From positions 62,001 through 126,000 of the forward strand of contig NZ_JAAIXY010000026.1 in NCBI RefSeq assembly GCF_010894455.1: a stretch of 64,000 nucleotides of DNA, in the 5' to 3' direction. Below the pieces are notes generated by a model that made no database searches, was not told the origin of the DNA, and was given only the letters and a program-made list of their open reading frames with translations. Position 1 is the stretch's first letter, and every line of letters begins with the position of its first letter. The translations under genes and the position numbers were made by a program. Of the stretch, positions 1 through 9,525 are shown one piece after another. Origin of the DNA: Myxococcus eversor. Its GTDB lineage: Bacteria; Myxococcota; Myxococcia; Myxococcales; Myxococcaceae.

Positions 1-833
1 CGGTGGACGTGGTGCTGCTGGTGGGTGGCATGACGCGCGTGCCGCTGGTGCGCCGGCTGGTGGCGGACTTCTTCGGCCGCGCGCCCTCCACGGACGTGCA
101 CCCGGACGAGGCGGTGGCGCTGGGCGCGGCGGTGCAGGCGGACGAGCTGCTTCGCCAGTCGGGTCAGGCGCTGCTGTTGGACGTGGCCAGCCAGAGCCTG
201 GGCGTGGGCGTGCTGGGCGGACGCGTGAAGCGGCTCATCGCGAAGAACACGGGCGTGCCCGTCGTCGCGCGGGACATCTTCTTCCCCGGGACGTCCGGCC
301 AGGCCGAGGCGCGCATCCCCGTGTACCAGGGCGAGAGCGAGTTCCAGGACGAGAACCACAAGCTGGGTGAAGTGGTGCTCAAGCACCTGCACGTGGCCGC
401 GCGTGGTGACGTGCCGCTGGAGGTCGTCTTCGAGCTGTCCGGCGAGGCGATTCTTTCCGTGAAGGCCACGGACCTGACCACCGGCAACATGGAGACGGTG
501 CGCCTGGAGGCGCGCGCGGGCCTGCCGCACGGCGAGGCGGAGAAGCTGGGCGCGGAGCAGGCGAACTACGCGAAGTCGCAGGGCGTGGTGGATGCGAAGC
601 GCGCGGAGGAGCTGTTCCGCAAGCTGCTGGAGCGCGGCGAGAAGCTGGCGCGGATGCTCCAGAAGAGCGCGCAGGAGAACCCCAGTCCTGAGGCGGAGGC
701 CGCGGTGGGCACGGTGCAGCGGCTGCTCGACGGCGGGCGCACCGCGCTGGAAGGCAAGGACGCGGCGAAGTGCGCCGCCATCGCCCGGCAGCTCACGCAG
801 TTGTTGTCCGGCAAGCAGGAGCCGCGCGCCTGA
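1..833 (+). CDS. DnaK/Hsp70-family chaperone, C-terminal part (cut by the window edge)
   Basis: The left edge cuts this gene; the reading frame is open from base 3. The visible 276 residues begin in the end of the actin-like ATPase domain, with the motif VVLLVGGMTRVPLV and then HPDEAVALGAA, both typical of Hsp70 near the hinge of subdomain IIB. The substrate-binding beta domain follows, with LLLDVASQSLGVGVLGG where DnaK has DVTPLSLGIET, then a charged helical lid. It should bind exposed hydrophobic peptides in the cytoplasm. The lid is short and the DVTPLSLG motif is altered, so this is probably one of the many divergent myxobacterial DnaK paralogues, not the housekeeping copy. It ends 2 bp before the next gene, so the two are probably co-transcribed. 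Confidence 0.85.
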   Translation, partial: VDVVLLVGGMTRVPLVRRLVADFFGRAPSTDVHPDEAVALGAAVQADELLRQSGQALLLDVASQSLGVGVLGGRVKRLIAKNTGVPVVARDIFFPGTSGQAEARIPVYQGESEFQDENHKLGEVVLKHLHVAARGDVPLEVVFELSGEAILSVKATDLTTGNMETVRLEARAGLPHGEAEKLGAEQANYAKSQGVVDAKRAEELFRKLLERGEKLARMLQKSAQENPSPEAEAAVGTVQRLLDGGRTALEGKDAAKCAAIARQLTQLLSGKQEPRA

Positions 834-835
834 CC

Positions 836-2005
836 ATGAATGTCCCCACCTCCACCACGCGCGAGGCCGTGTTCGTGGTGGATGACTCGCGCACCGCGCG
901 CGAGGTGGTGAGGCTGCATCTGGCCAGGCTGGGCTGCGAGCCGGTGACGCTGGACGGCGGCGAGGCGTGTCTGTCCGAGCTCGCGCGCCGCGCGCCCATG
1001 CTCATCCTGATGGACCTGCGCATGGAGCGCATGCAGGGCGATGAGGTGTGCCGCGCGGTGAAGGCACACCCGGCCGGCCGCAACGTGCCCGTCATCATGT
1101 TCACCTCCGCGGGCGAGCCGCACGAGGTGATGCACTGCTGGCGCGCGGGCGCCGACGACTTCCTGCCCAAGCCCGTGGCGCTGGAGGCGCTCCAGGCGAA
1201 GCTCGTGGCCGTGCGCGGCGCGAAGGAGCGCGCGAAGGAAGGCCCGCCGAAGGGGCGCCGCATGCTGCTCGTCGAAGGCGGGCGCTTCCTCCACACCTTC
1301 CTGGGCGGCGCGCTGGAGCAGGAGGGACTGCACGTCCTCTACGCGCGTGACGCGGTGGACGCGGAGAAGCTCGCGAACGAGCACGCCGCGCAGTTGGACG
1401 GCTTCCTCGTGGATGTCTCTCGTGCGCCGCGCGAGACGCTGGCCCTGGCCGCGCGGCTGCGCGACGCGAACCCGAAGAAGCCGCTGGTGCTGTTGTCTCG
1501 CGCGGAGGAGTCCACGGACGTGCTCGCCCGTGCGCAGGCGCTCGCCGGGGCGCCGCTGTTGGAGAAGCGGCACCTGGGCGCGGATGAGTTGCTGGGGCGC
1601 GTGCTGTCGCGGCTCGTCCCGGAGCGCGTGCCCCTGCGGGCCGCGGAGCGTGTGCCCTTCTTCACCGTGGTGGAGTTCGCCCCGGTGGGCGGTGGCGCGA
1701 CGTTGACGGGCTTCAGCCACGACGCCAGCCCCGACGCCCTCTTCGTGCGCACCCTCACCCCCGCGCGCGAGGGGACGAAGCTGACGCTGAAGGTGCTGCT
1801 CGCCGGGCAGCGCACGCCCTGCTCGGCCGAGGCCACCGTCGTCTGGTCCAACCCGCCCCGCACCCCAGGCCCCTTCCGTGCTCCCGCGGGCATGGGCCTG
1901 CGACTGGAGCGCATGGACCCGGCGCTGACGCAGCAGTTCGTCCGCTTCGTGCCCAGGACCCACGGTTTTTCCCCCTCGGGGACTCCTCGCTCCTCAGGTT
2001 TCTGA
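836..2005 (+). CDS. Response regulator: REC, degenerate REC, PilZ-like domain
   Basis: This is a 389-residue cytoplasmic signalling protein. The first domain is a standard receiver, with acidic pair VVDDS near the start, phospho-acceptor Asp in LILMDL and Lys in FLPKPV. The second domain (about residues 140-260) has the receiver fold pattern, with MLLVEGG, FLVDVS and LVLLSRA, but lacks the acidic pair, so it is probably a pseudo-receiver. The C-terminal ~110 residues look PilZ-like, with VPFFTVVEF, GFSHDASPDALFV and PAGMGLRLE. The usual RxxxR c-di-GMP motif is poorly kept, so binding is doubtful. The ATG at 836 is chosen over an upstream in-frame ATG at 770, which lies inside the chaperone gene. 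Confidence 0.82.
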   Translation: MNVPTSTTREAVFVVDDSRTAREVVRLHLARLGCEPVTLDGGEACLSELARRAPMLILMDLRMERMQGDEVCRAVKAHPAGRNVPVIMFTSAGEPHEVMHCWRAGADDFLPKPVALEALQAKLVAVRGAKERAKEGPPKGRRMLLVEGGRFLHTFLGGALEQEGLHVLYARDAVDAEKLANEHAAQLDGFLVDVSRAPRETLALAARLRDANPKKPLVLLSRAEESTDVLARAQALAGAPLLEKRHLGADELLGRVLSRLVPERVPLRAAERVPFFTVVEFAPVGGGATLTGFSHDASPDALFVRTLTPAREGTKLTLKVLLAGQRTPCSAEATVVWSNPPRTPGPFRAPAGMGLRLERMDPALTQQFVRFVPRTHGFSPSGTPRSSGF

Positions 2006-2175
2006 GAGGCCTCGCCTCCCGCAACCCCCTGGAAATCCCGGAGTCCGCTGTCTGCCCGGTGCTGGCATGACGGTGGCAAGAGCGCGCCCGGACCGCGCAG
2101 CCACCCGGACGTAGCGGGCTGGACGAGCCAGCTCGCGCACCGGGTGGGGCCAAGACGCGACAAGGGAGAAGCCTC

Positions 2176-4308
2176 ATGCGGCAATGGAAGCGCTACGGGT
2201 GGGTGGGACTGGCGGCGGTGGCGGCGGTGGGCTGCGGGGATGACCCGGAGTACGCGAAGGTAGAGAACGAGCCGGTGCAGCAGCAGGCCCGGCTGGAGTC
2301 CTTCGAGGAGTGTGCTCCGCTGGAGCAGTACATCGAGGACACGGCGACCCGGCGCATGCGCGCGTCGCTGGAGCAGGCCCGGCCTCGACATGGCGGCTGG
2401 CTGTTCGGTGATGGCTCGATGCCTCCGACGGTGGGCATGCCCACGGAGGGCGACGCCAACGGCGGCGGGGCGCCGCGCGGGCCGGATGACTACACGGGGA
2501 CCAACAACCAGGTGGCGGGCGTGCACGAGGCGGACTTCGTGCAGAACGACGGCACCCGCATCTTCGTGCTGTCCGGGCCCCGACTGTACCTGCACCGCTC
2601 CTGGCCCGCGGAGCAGCTCACCCTGGCCTCGTCGATGGAAATCCAGGGCTGGCCCCGGGAGATGCTCTACGACAAGGAGCGCCAGCGACTGGTCATCACC
2701 TCGCAGGTGGACGACGACCGTCCGGGACGTCCCACGGTGTGGGGTGGCTCGCTGATGACCGGCGCGCCCGTCATGGACTGCGCGGGCGTGGGCTTCCGGT
2801 GTGGCTACATGGGCGGCGACACGCTGAAGGTCACCGTGGTGGACGTGTCGGACCTGGCCGCGCCCAAGGTGAAGCAGCAGGTGTTCCTGCCGGGCTCGTA
2901 TCTCAGCGCCCGTCGCGTGGACGGCGCGGTCCGGCTGGTGCTGTCGGACGACTTCCGTTGGCCGGCGGACGTGCGCTTCTACCCCGAGTACTCGCCGTCG
3001 CTGAACCGCAGCCAGAAGAAGATGAACGAGGCCATCGACGCGCTCATCGCGAAGAATGAGCAGCTCATCCGGGCGCAGACGCTGACGGACTGGGTGGCGC
3101 CGGGCAAGCACGTGGCCGAGGACGGAACCGTCACGCCGCTGCCCGTGTCGTGCGGGGACTTCTACCGCTCCAACGCGCCCACCGGGCTGGGCTTCGTGAC
3201 GGTGCTGTCGCTGGATTTGGACGCCGCGGAGGGCGCGGCGCCGCTGGGCCGCACCAGCATCGTGTCCGCGCCGGGCACGGTGTACGCGTCTCCGGACGCG
3301 CTCTACCTGGCGGCGTCCCACTGGTGGTGGTGGCCGGAGGCGAACCAGTCCGACCACACGTACCTGCACAAGTTCGACCTCAGTGCGCCGAACCGCGCGG
3401 CGTACGCGGGCAGCGGCACGCTGGAGGGCAGCCTGGTGAACCAGTTCGCCATGGACGAGCACGAGGGCGTGCTGCGCGTGGCCACCACGGTGAGCACCTG
3501 GCGCGTCGACCCCAACACCAACGGCAATGGCGTGTCGGCCCCCAACACGATGGAGACCCACAGCCGGGTCGTCACGTTCGGCGCCGAGGGCGGACACCTC
3601 CAGGAGCTGGGCCGTAGCGAGGACCTGGCGTCGGGCGAGCGCATCTTCAGCGCGCGCTTCGTGGGCAAGAAGGGCTACGTCGTCACCTTCCGCCAGACGG
3701 ACCCGCTCTTCACCTTCGACCTGAGTGACCCCGCGCACCCGCGCAAGGTGGGCGAGCTGAAGATTCCGGGCTTCTCCACGTACATCCACCCGCTGGGTGA
3801 CACGCACCTGCTCACCTTCGGCGAGGACCGCGCCGAGGACGGCAGCTGGACGAGCCGCGCGCTGAAGCTGTCGCTGTTCGACGTGAGTGATTTGGCCCAC
3901 CCGAAGGAGGCCTTCACGCACCGGATGGGCGGGACGAGCAGCTACAGCGACGCGCAGGGCGACCACAAGGCGTTCAACTTCTTCCCCGCCAAGGGCCTGC
4001 TGGCGCTCCCCTTCACGGACTGGGATTACAGCGGCTACGACTACTGGACGGGCTTCAAGAGCGAGCTGCGCGTGTTCCGCGTGGACACGGCCACGGGCTT
4101 CACGCCGGTGGGCGCGCTGTCGATGAAGGACGTGTACCAGAGCTTCAACGAGCCGCAGTGGAACTGGTACTGGTCGCCCTCCGTGCGCCGCAGCGTCATG
4201 GCGGATGACTACGTGTACGCCATCTCCGACGCGGGCATCCGCGTGTCGAAGGCGGACTCGCTCCAGACGCCCGTGGCCACCACGCGCTTCCAGCCGCCCG
4301 TGCGCTGA
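2176..4308 (+). CDS. Secreted lipoprotein with C-terminal beta-propeller domain
   Basis: The 710-residue protein starts with a lipoprotein signal (lipobox AAVGC, acylated Cys about residue 20). The rest matches the secreted beta-propeller family (PF09826-like): GVHEADFVQNDGTRIFVLSG near residue 115, then repeated blade-like stretches such as LKVTVVDVSDLAAPK, TFDLSDPAHPRKVGELKIPG and LSLFDVSDLAHPKE. It is probably anchored in the outer or inner membrane and exposed to the periplasm or surface. Its ligand is unknown. A GGGAG Shine-Dalgarno site precedes the ATG. It is probably a single-gene unit, because a strong terminator follows. Confidence 0.85.
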   Translation: MRQWKRYGWVGLAAVAAVGCGDDPEYAKVENEPVQQQARLESFEECAPLEQYIEDTATRRMRASLEQARPRHGGWLFGDGSMPPTVGMPTEGDANGGGAPRGPDDYTGTNNQVAGVHEADFVQNDGTRIFVLSGPRLYLHRSWPAEQLTLASSMEIQGWPREMLYDKERQRLVITSQVDDDRPGRPTVWGGSLMTGAPVMDCAGVGFRCGYMGGDTLKVTVVDVSDLAAPKVKQQVFLPGSYLSARRVDGAVRLVLSDDFRWPADVRFYPEYSPSLNRSQKKMNEAIDALIAKNEQLIRAQTLTDWVAPGKHVAEDGTVTPLPVSCGDFYRSNAPTGLGFVTVLSLDLDAAEGAAPLGRTSIVSAPGTVYASPDALYLAASHWWWWPEANQSDHTYLHKFDLSAPNRAAYAGSGTLEGSLVNQFAMDEHEGVLRVATTVSTWRVDPNTNGNGVSAPNTMETHSRVVTFGAEGGHLQELGRSEDLASGERIFSARFVGKKGYVVTFRQTDPLFTFDLSDPAHPRKVGELKIPGFSTYIHPLGDTHLLTFGEDRAEDGSWTSRALKLSLFDVSDLAHPKEAFTHRMGGTSSYSDAQGDHKAFNFFPAKGLLALPFTDWDYSGYDYWTGFKSELRVFRVDTATGFTPVGALSMKDVYQSFNEPQWNWYWSPSVRRSVMADDYVYAISDAGIRVSKADSLQTPVATTRFQPPVR

Positions 4309-4352
4309 AGTCGCACCCGCGTCGAGACGACGTGGCGATGACGTGACGGGTC

Positions 4353-4397
4353 GGGGCCCTCGGGACCGTGGATGTCCGGGGGCCCCTCTCTTTTTTT
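4353..4397 (+). terminator. Rho-independent terminator after the beta-propeller gene
   Basis: A near-perfect GC-rich inverted repeat (GGGGCCC at 4353 pairing with GGGCCCC ending about 4386) is followed by TCTCTTTTTTT. It lies 45 bp after the stop codon. It also argues against starting the next gene at the in-frame GTG at 4368, which sits inside the hairpin. Confidence 0.8.
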
Positions 4398-4499
4398 GAC
4401 GAAGGAGTCCCCCGCCCGGGCAGGTCAGGTGGGCGAGCGGCGAGGCGTCCCTCGCGATTGGCGCATTCCATGCCGGAAGGCGCTATAGGCCGGGCCGTC

Positions 4500-5915
4500 A
4501 TGTCCACCGCCGTCGCACCCTCCGCTCCGTCGCAGCCGCAGACCCGTCGCGGGCTCATCGTCGCGGAGTTTCGCGCGCTGACCCGGCTCGCCGTGCCCAT
4601 CGCCATCGCCCAGGGCGGCCAGGCCCTCATGGGGTTGGTGGACACGCTCGTGGTGGGGCGTGCGGGCACCTCCGCGCTGGCCTCGGTGGGACTGGGCAAT
4701 GGCCTGTTCTTCGCCATGAGCGGCTTCGGCATCGGGCTGATGATGGGCTTCGACCCGCTGCTGTCCCAGGCGGTGGGGGCCAAGGCCATGGCGCGGGCCC
4801 GGGCGCTGCTCTGGCAAGGCGGCTGGATGTCCCTGTTCGCCGGCCTGCTGCTGGGCGGCCTGCTGCTGTTGACGCCGTTGCTGCTGCCACTGGCGGGCAT
4901 TGGCGCGACGGAAATCGACGGCGCCTGGGACTACCTGCTGTGGCGCGCTCCGAGCATGCCCCTGATGCTGGCCTTCATGACGATGCGCTCCTATCTCCAG
5001 TCCACCGCTTTCACGCGGCCCCTGGTGGTGGCGACGGTGCTGGCCAACGTCCTGAACCTGTTCGCGGACATCCTGCTGGTGTTCGGTGGCGCGGGGCTGC
5101 CGGAGTACTTCGGGCCGCTGCGCGCGGTGCCCGCCATGGGCGTCGCGGGCTCGGCGCTGGCGACGACGCTGTGCACGTTGTTGCAGTTGGGCGTGGTGAT
5201 GTTCGCGGTGTCCAGGCTGCCCGCGGAGCGCGGAGCGCGGCCCACGCGCCTGCCGGTGTGGAAGGACCTGGCGCAGGCGGCGCGGGTGGGCGTGCCCATC
5301 GGCCTGCACATCGCGGCGGAGATTGGCGTCTTCGCGCTGGCGGGCGTGCTGGCGGCGGGGCTGGGGCCGGCCAGCGTGGGCGCGCATCAAATCGCCATCG
5401 CCTTTTCGAGCGTCACCTTCACGGTGGCCATGGGCATCGGCAACGCCGGCAGCGTCCGGGTGGGCTGGGCGGTGGGCGCGCACGACACGCCCAGGGCGAG
5501 GCTGAGCGGCTTCATGGCCTTCGCGGGAGGCGCGGGCTTCATGGCGGTGGGTGCCCTGGTGTTCGCCCTGTTCCCCACGGCGCTGGCGAAGCTGGCGGGA
5601 GCGCCGGATGACGTGCTTCCGCTGGTGGTGCCCCTGCTGATGGTGAGCGCCATCTTCCAGGTGTTCGACGGCGTGCAGGGCGTGGGCGCGGGCGTGCTGC
5701 GCGGCGCCGGAGACACCCGCTTCACCTTCCTGGCCAACCTGGTGGGGCACTACGCCATCGGCCTGCCGCTCACCTGGCTGCTGGGCTTCAAGCTGGGGCT
5801 GGGCGTGGTGGGCATCTGGTGGGGCCTGTGCGCGGGGCTCATCGCGGTGGCCCTGTCGCTGCTCTGGCGCTTCAACCATGTGAGCGCTGGCACGCTGCGT
5901 CCGCTCGATGCCTGA
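4500..5915 (+). CDS. MATE-family multidrug/cation antiporter
   Basis: The 471-residue product has about 12 hydrophobic segments in two similar halves, the usual size and layout of MATE (NorM/DinF-like) exporters. These inner-membrane proteins expel cationic compounds in exchange for Na+ or H+. Family features include LAVPIAIAQGGQALMGLVDTL in the first helix and the QxxDGxQGVGAGVLRG segment (FQVFDGVQGVGAGVLRG) in the second half. The ATG at 4500 is preferred: it gives a normal-length N terminus, and the longer frame would begin inside the upstream terminator. The substrate cannot be told from sequence. Confidence 0.9.
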   Translation: MSTAVAPSAPSQPQTRRGLIVAEFRALTRLAVPIAIAQGGQALMGLVDTLVVGRAGTSALASVGLGNGLFFAMSGFGIGLMMGFDPLLSQAVGAKAMARARALLWQGGWMSLFAGLLLGGLLLLTPLLLPLAGIGATEIDGAWDYLLWRAPSMPLMLAFMTMRSYLQSTAFTRPLVVATVLANVLNLFADILLVFGGAGLPEYFGPLRAVPAMGVAGSALATTLCTLLQLGVVMFAVSRLPAERGARPTRLPVWKDLAQAARVGVPIGLHIAAEIGVFALAGVLAAGLGPASVGAHQIAIAFSSVTFTVAMGIGNAGSVRVGWAVGAHDTPRARLSGFMAFAGGAGFMAVGALVFALFPTALAKLAGAPDDVLPLVVPLLMVSAIFQVFDGVQGVGAGVLRGAGDTRFTFLANLVGHYAIGLPLTWLLGFKLGLGVVGIWWGLCAGLIAVALSLLWRFNHVSAGTLRPLDA

Positions 5916-5935
5916 TTGGGGCCCGGGCCCGGCGA

Positions 5936-6649
5936 CTACCAGGGCAGGTACTGCTGAATCATCTCCCGCCACACGGGCCAGTCGTGGTTGCCGCCCTGCC
6001 AGATGGCGAGCTGGTGGGCCAGGTCCTTCTTCCACAGCAGGCTGGAGAGGTGCTCGTTGGAGCCTCGGCAGAAGTCGTGCTCTCCCACCGCGAGCACCAT
6101 CTCCACGCGCTGGAGCGCGGCGAGCTGCTGGCCGTCGGTGACGTTGGGCAGCCACTGCGTGGCGGAGTGGTAGTAGACGTCCGTGTCCTGGTGGCCGTCG
6201 AGGAACTCGTCCGTCTCGAACTTGCCGCCCATGGAGATGAGCCGGCGGAAGACGTGCGGGTGGCGCAGGCCCACGTTGTACGTGTGGAAGCCGCCGAAGC
6301 TGCACCCGGCCAGGGTGAGCCGGCCTCCCGTGCCGCGACTCAAGAGCAGCGGCACCACCTCGTGCAGCAGGTAGGCCTCCCACTCCTGGTGGCGGGCGAT
6401 GCGGTCATGCGGATGGATGGACTTGTTGAACCACGACTCCTCGTCCACCGAGTCCGGACACACGACGACGTAGCGGCCGGACTGGATGCGGTCGGCGATG
6501 GCGCCGATGAGGCCGAAGTCCTCTGCCTGGAAGAAGCGCCCCCGGCTGGTGGGGAGCAGCAGCACCGGTTCCCCGGAGTGGCCGAAGACCAGCAACTCCA
6601 TGTCCCGATGCAGGCGCTCGCTGTGCCAGCGGAGGTATTCGCGGTTCAT
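5936..6649 (-). CDS. Alpha/beta-hydrolase, esterase family
   Basis: This 237-residue protein resembles the putative esterase (esterase D-like) family. The nucleophile elbow is GCSFGG (about residue 121) and a late NHDWPVW supplies the likely catalytic His. A preceding VVCPDSVDEESWF and the cap-like region HQDTDVYYHSATQW fit cytoplasmic family members of unknown substrate. No signal peptide is present. The ATG at 6649 is chosen; a TTG three codons upstream is less likely. It converges on the MATE gene, with only 20 bp between the two stop codons. Confidence 0.8.
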   Translation of the reverse strand: MNREYLRWHSERLHRDMELLVFGHSGEPVLLLPTSRGRFFQAEDFGLIGAIADRIQSGRYVVVCPDSVDEESWFNKSIHPHDRIARHQEWEAYLLHEVVPLLLSRGTGGRLTLAGCSFGGFHTYNVGLRHPHVFRRLISMGGKFETDEFLDGHQDTDVYYHSATQWLPNVTDGQQLAALQRVEMVLAVGEHDFCRGSNEHLSSLLWKKDLAHQLAIWQGGNHDWPVWREMIQQYLPW

Positions 6650-6948
6650 GGGCGGCAACTTAACCGCGCCGCGTCAACGACTGGCAATGACATGCGGGCT
6701 TCGCGTCCGCACTACGTACGAGTGAACACCTCGCGTCGCGCGTGACGCCCCTGGGGTCCGTGACGTCCCACCCCTGATGGCGAGTCACGGGGACGTCGCG
6801 AGCCCTCGCGCGACAGGGTTGTGGCGTGTGGAACCGCTCCGAGGGCGTCGGGCCATCCTTCCGGGTCTGGTGGGGTGGGCGAAACTCTCCGGATTTCCGG
6901 GTGATAATCGACGAGGGGATTTCTCGTGGTTTTACCTGAGGGCCGGAC

Positions 6949-7746
6949 ATGTCCAGTGTGAGCGGCAGTACCAGTGGCAGCAGGGGCGCGGACAGCGCCA
7001 GCAGGTCTGGCTCCTCCACCCGGTCCGAGTCGACCGAGTCCGCCCGCGCGGATGCGGCGAAGGCGGAGGCCGCGAAGGCCGAAGCCGCGAAGGTCGAGGC
7101 GGCGAACGTCGAGGCGGCCGCGGTGGCTCAGGCGGTCCAGGCGTCGCTGAAGGTGGACGCCTTCACGGCGGCGCCGGCCGCGGCGCCGGTGGAGCTCAAC
7201 CCCCAGCTGTCGATGCTGTCGCCCACGCCCATCTCCCAGCAGGCGGTGGCGGAACAGCCGCCGAGCATCACGATGGACTCGATGCTGTCCGCCACGCCCC
7301 TGGGGACGCCGACGTCCTTCACGGGCACCCTGAGCACGCAGGGGCTGATGGCGGCGGCCAACAGGCTGGAGACGCCGGCGATGCGCGAGGCCTGGAGCGG
7401 CTCGCAGCTCGCGGCGCAGCGGGCCAAGGACATCGCGACCGAGATGGGCTTCTCCGTGTCGAGCACCAAGCGCACCAAGACGGGGTCGATTGGCTCGAAG
7501 TCCACCTCCGACCACCACACGTCGCAGACGAACGCGTATGCCTATGACTTCCCGGCGGAGGGAGCGAAGGGCACCCAGTTGGCCGAGGCGATTGCCAAGG
7601 CGTATGGCTTTCCCGTCGACCAGCTCGGCACGTACCACAAGCAGCCGTTCACGTTTCAGGACAAGGAGTACCGGGTCCAGGTGCTCTGGGGCTCGGGCAT
7701 CGACCACGACGACCACGTGCACGTGGGCGTTCGCAGCCTGGACTGA
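6949..7746 (+). CDS. Ala/Ser-rich protein with C-terminal M15/endolysin-like metal-site domain
   Basis: The N-terminal ~70 residues are Ser/Arg-rich and then a heptad-like AAKAEAAKAEAAKVEAA stretch that may form a helix. The C-terminal ~110 residues contain SDHHTSQTNAYAYDF and end with DHDDHVHVGVR. This SxHH...AxD plus HxHVG spacing resembles the zinc-binding triad of M15-type D,D-peptidases and phage endolysins. The inference is a peptidoglycan-acting or vestigial peptidase domain. There is no clear signal peptide, so an export route is unknown. A terminator follows. The fold assignment is tentative. Confidence 0.65.
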   Translation: MSSVSGSTSGSRGADSASRSGSSTRSESTESARADAAKAEAAKAEAAKVEAANVEAAAVAQAVQASLKVDAFTAAPAAAPVELNPQLSMLSPTPISQQAVAEQPPSITMDSMLSATPLGTPTSFTGTLSTQGLMAAANRLETPAMREAWSGSQLAAQRAKDIATEMGFSVSSTKRTKTGSIGSKSTSDHHTSQTNAYAYDFPAEGAKGTQLAEAIAKAYGFPVDQLGTYHKQPFTFQDKEYRVQVLWGSGIDHDDHVHVGVRSLD

Positions 7747-7773
7747 CGCGCGCGGCGTCACCGGTTGATGCGA

Positions 7774-7822
7774 GGGCGGGCGGCCCGGGGAGTGATTCCC
7801 GGGAGCCCGCCCTTCGCCTTTT
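7774..7822. terminator. Probable bidirectional terminator between convergent genes
   Basis: The arms GGGCGGGC-CCGGGG and CCCGGGAGCCCGCCC form a long GC hairpin, followed on the plus strand by a short T-rich run (CGCCTTTTC). It lies between two convergent stop codons, at 7746 and 7843. Confidence 0.6.
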
Positions 7823-7842
7823 CGTGGACCAGGCTGTCGTGC

Positions 7843-9351
7843 TCAGTCCGGCCAGTTGCCTTCGAGGGGATGGGGCCCGTCGGTGAAGGCTCGCACCAGG
7901 TGCGTGCCGCCGACGAAGGCGCCGGCCCAGGAGCCGCCCTTGCCTCCGAAGGACTCCTCGCGGTCTCCGCGTGAGCGCAGCTTGTTGATGCCGACCTTGA
8001 AGGCGTGGAGCCGCGCGGCGATGCGCTCGGCGAGGCCGGGGTCGTCCGTGGCCACGGAGGCCACGAGCGCGCCGTTGGAGACGTTGGCCTCTTTCACGAG
8101 CTCCTCCTCGGAGTCGACGGAGATGAGCACGTCGATGGGTCCGAAGGGCTCGCGCAGGTACAGCTCACTGTCGCGCTGGACGCCGAAGAGCAGGGTGGGC
8201 GGGAGGTAGGCGCCGCGCTCCTGTTGCGCGGTGAAGGCGTCCTCGGCGAGCTCACCCTGGAACAGCACCGCGGTGCCGTGCTCTTTCGCGTCCGCGATGA
8301 GGGCGCGCAGCTCCTCGCCCTTGCTGGATGAGATGAGGGGCCCGAAGTCCACGGGCGCGCCGAGGAGCGGATTGCCGACGCGCAACGTCGACACGGCGTC
8401 CACGTAGGTGCGCACGAACTTGGGGACGAGGGACTGCTCGACGACCCAGCGCGTGTAGGCGGTGCAGCGCTGCTTGCCGAAGTCGAAGCCCGCGCGAATC
8501 TGCTGGCCGAGCTTGTCCCAGTCCGTGAAGGAGGTGATGGCGTAGGCATTCACGCCTTCCATCTCGAGTGCGTAGCGCTTGTCGGTGGCGCGCAGGCGGC
8601 GGTGGACCTCGGCGCCGTTGGCTCGGCCGCCGATGAAGGCGACGCCCGCGATGCGCGGGTGGGCGACGAGTGACTCGGAGAGGTCCCTGCCGCGTCCGCC
8701 CGCGAGCGAGACAGGCAGCTTCGCGCGGCGCAGCAGGGCGAAGGCGATGGTGAGCGAGACGCCGCCACCCTGGGTGGGAATCTTCGCGATGACCGAGTTG
8801 CCCGCGAGCGCCTGGACGAGCACGTTGAGCAGCAGCACGGAGAAGGGATAGTTCCAGGAGGCGATGTTCGACACGAGGCCGAGCGGTTGCCGGCTCTCGA
8901 GCATCGGGCCTATCTGCTCCAGGTACCACTCGATGCCCGCGAGGCACCGGTCCACGTCGTTGTAGGCGGTGGGCAGCGTCTTGCCGATATCCCACGCGAG
9001 GATTCGCACGAGCAGGTCGCGGTGCTCCTCGAGCAGGTCCACGGCCGCGATGACGGCGCGGCTGCGGTCCTCGAGGGAGCGGGCCGCCCAGGGGATGAAC
9101 TCGGAGGCGGCCTTCTCGACGCCCGTGGCGACCTGGGCGGCGTCGAGCAGTGGCAGCTCGGCGAGGACCTTGCCGTCGATGGGAGAGATGGCGTCGAACC
9201 AGGCGGGTGGCTTGACCCAGGCTCCCGCAATCGGAGAGAGCAGTCGTCCTTGAGAGTCGAAAGCCTCTGGGACCACGCGTCTGGCTTCAGCCAGCAGACG
9301 GCGGCTTTCGAGGTGAAGAAGGGGCTCGCCAACGAGTTCGGTATCCAGCAC
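7843..9351 (-). CDS. Aldehyde dehydrogenase family protein
   Basis: This is a 502-residue NAD(P)-dependent aldehyde dehydrogenase, close to the usual ~490-510. Visible active-site parts are ASWNYPF (Asn about 167), the cofactor Lys in SVIAKIP (about 190), general base Glu in LEMEG (about 263) and nucleophile Cys in FGKQRCTAY (about 296). The usual LELGGK motif is changed to LEMEGV and the nucleotide-binding GxxxxG stretch is unusual (FIGGRANG), so it belongs to a divergent subfamily. Substrate is unknown. The start is a GTG preceded by AGGAGG at good spacing. Confidence 0.85.
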   Translation of the reverse strand: MLDTELVGEPLLHLESRRLLAEARRVVPEAFDSQGRLLSPIAGAWVKPPAWFDAISPIDGKVLAELPLLDAAQVATGVEKAASEFIPWAARSLEDRSRAVIAAVDLLEEHRDLLVRILAWDIGKTLPTAYNDVDRCLAGIEWYLEQIGPMLESRQPLGLVSNIASWNYPFSVLLLNVLVQALAGNSVIAKIPTQGGGVSLTIAFALLRRAKLPVSLAGGRGRDLSESLVAHPRIAGVAFIGGRANGAEVHRRLRATDKRYALEMEGVNAYAITSFTDWDKLGQQIRAGFDFGKQRCTAYTRWVVEQSLVPKFVRTYVDAVSTLRVGNPLLGAPVDFGPLISSSKGEELRALIADAKEHGTAVLFQGELAEDAFTAQQERGAYLPPTLLFGVQRDSELYLREPFGPIDVLISVDSEEELVKEANVSNGALVASVATDDPGLAERIAARLHAFKVGINKLRSRGDREESFGGKGGSWAGAFVGGTHLVRAFTDGPHPLEGNWPD

Positions 9352-9525
9352 GGTGCACCTCCTCGTGCGTCGGGATTCACTCTGAATCCGCTCAAACCGA
9401 GGCCCATGACGAGCCGCGGCGTGGGCGGAATATCGTCACGCGAGTTCGGTCTGTCTGGGCAAGCAGGCAAGGGCCCGGCGGGACGGTGGAGAATGGGACG
9501 CTGAGCAGACGAGGGAGCGGACGCG

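Noticed and set aside
1339-3966. An 875-residue minus-strand frame opposite the regulator and beta-propeller genes
   Set aside because: It spans two well-supported plus-strand genes and a gap and has no domain similarity.
4425-6383. A 652-residue minus-strand frame opposite the MATE gene
   Set aside because: It is an antisense shadow of the transporter and also overlaps the esterase in a different frame.
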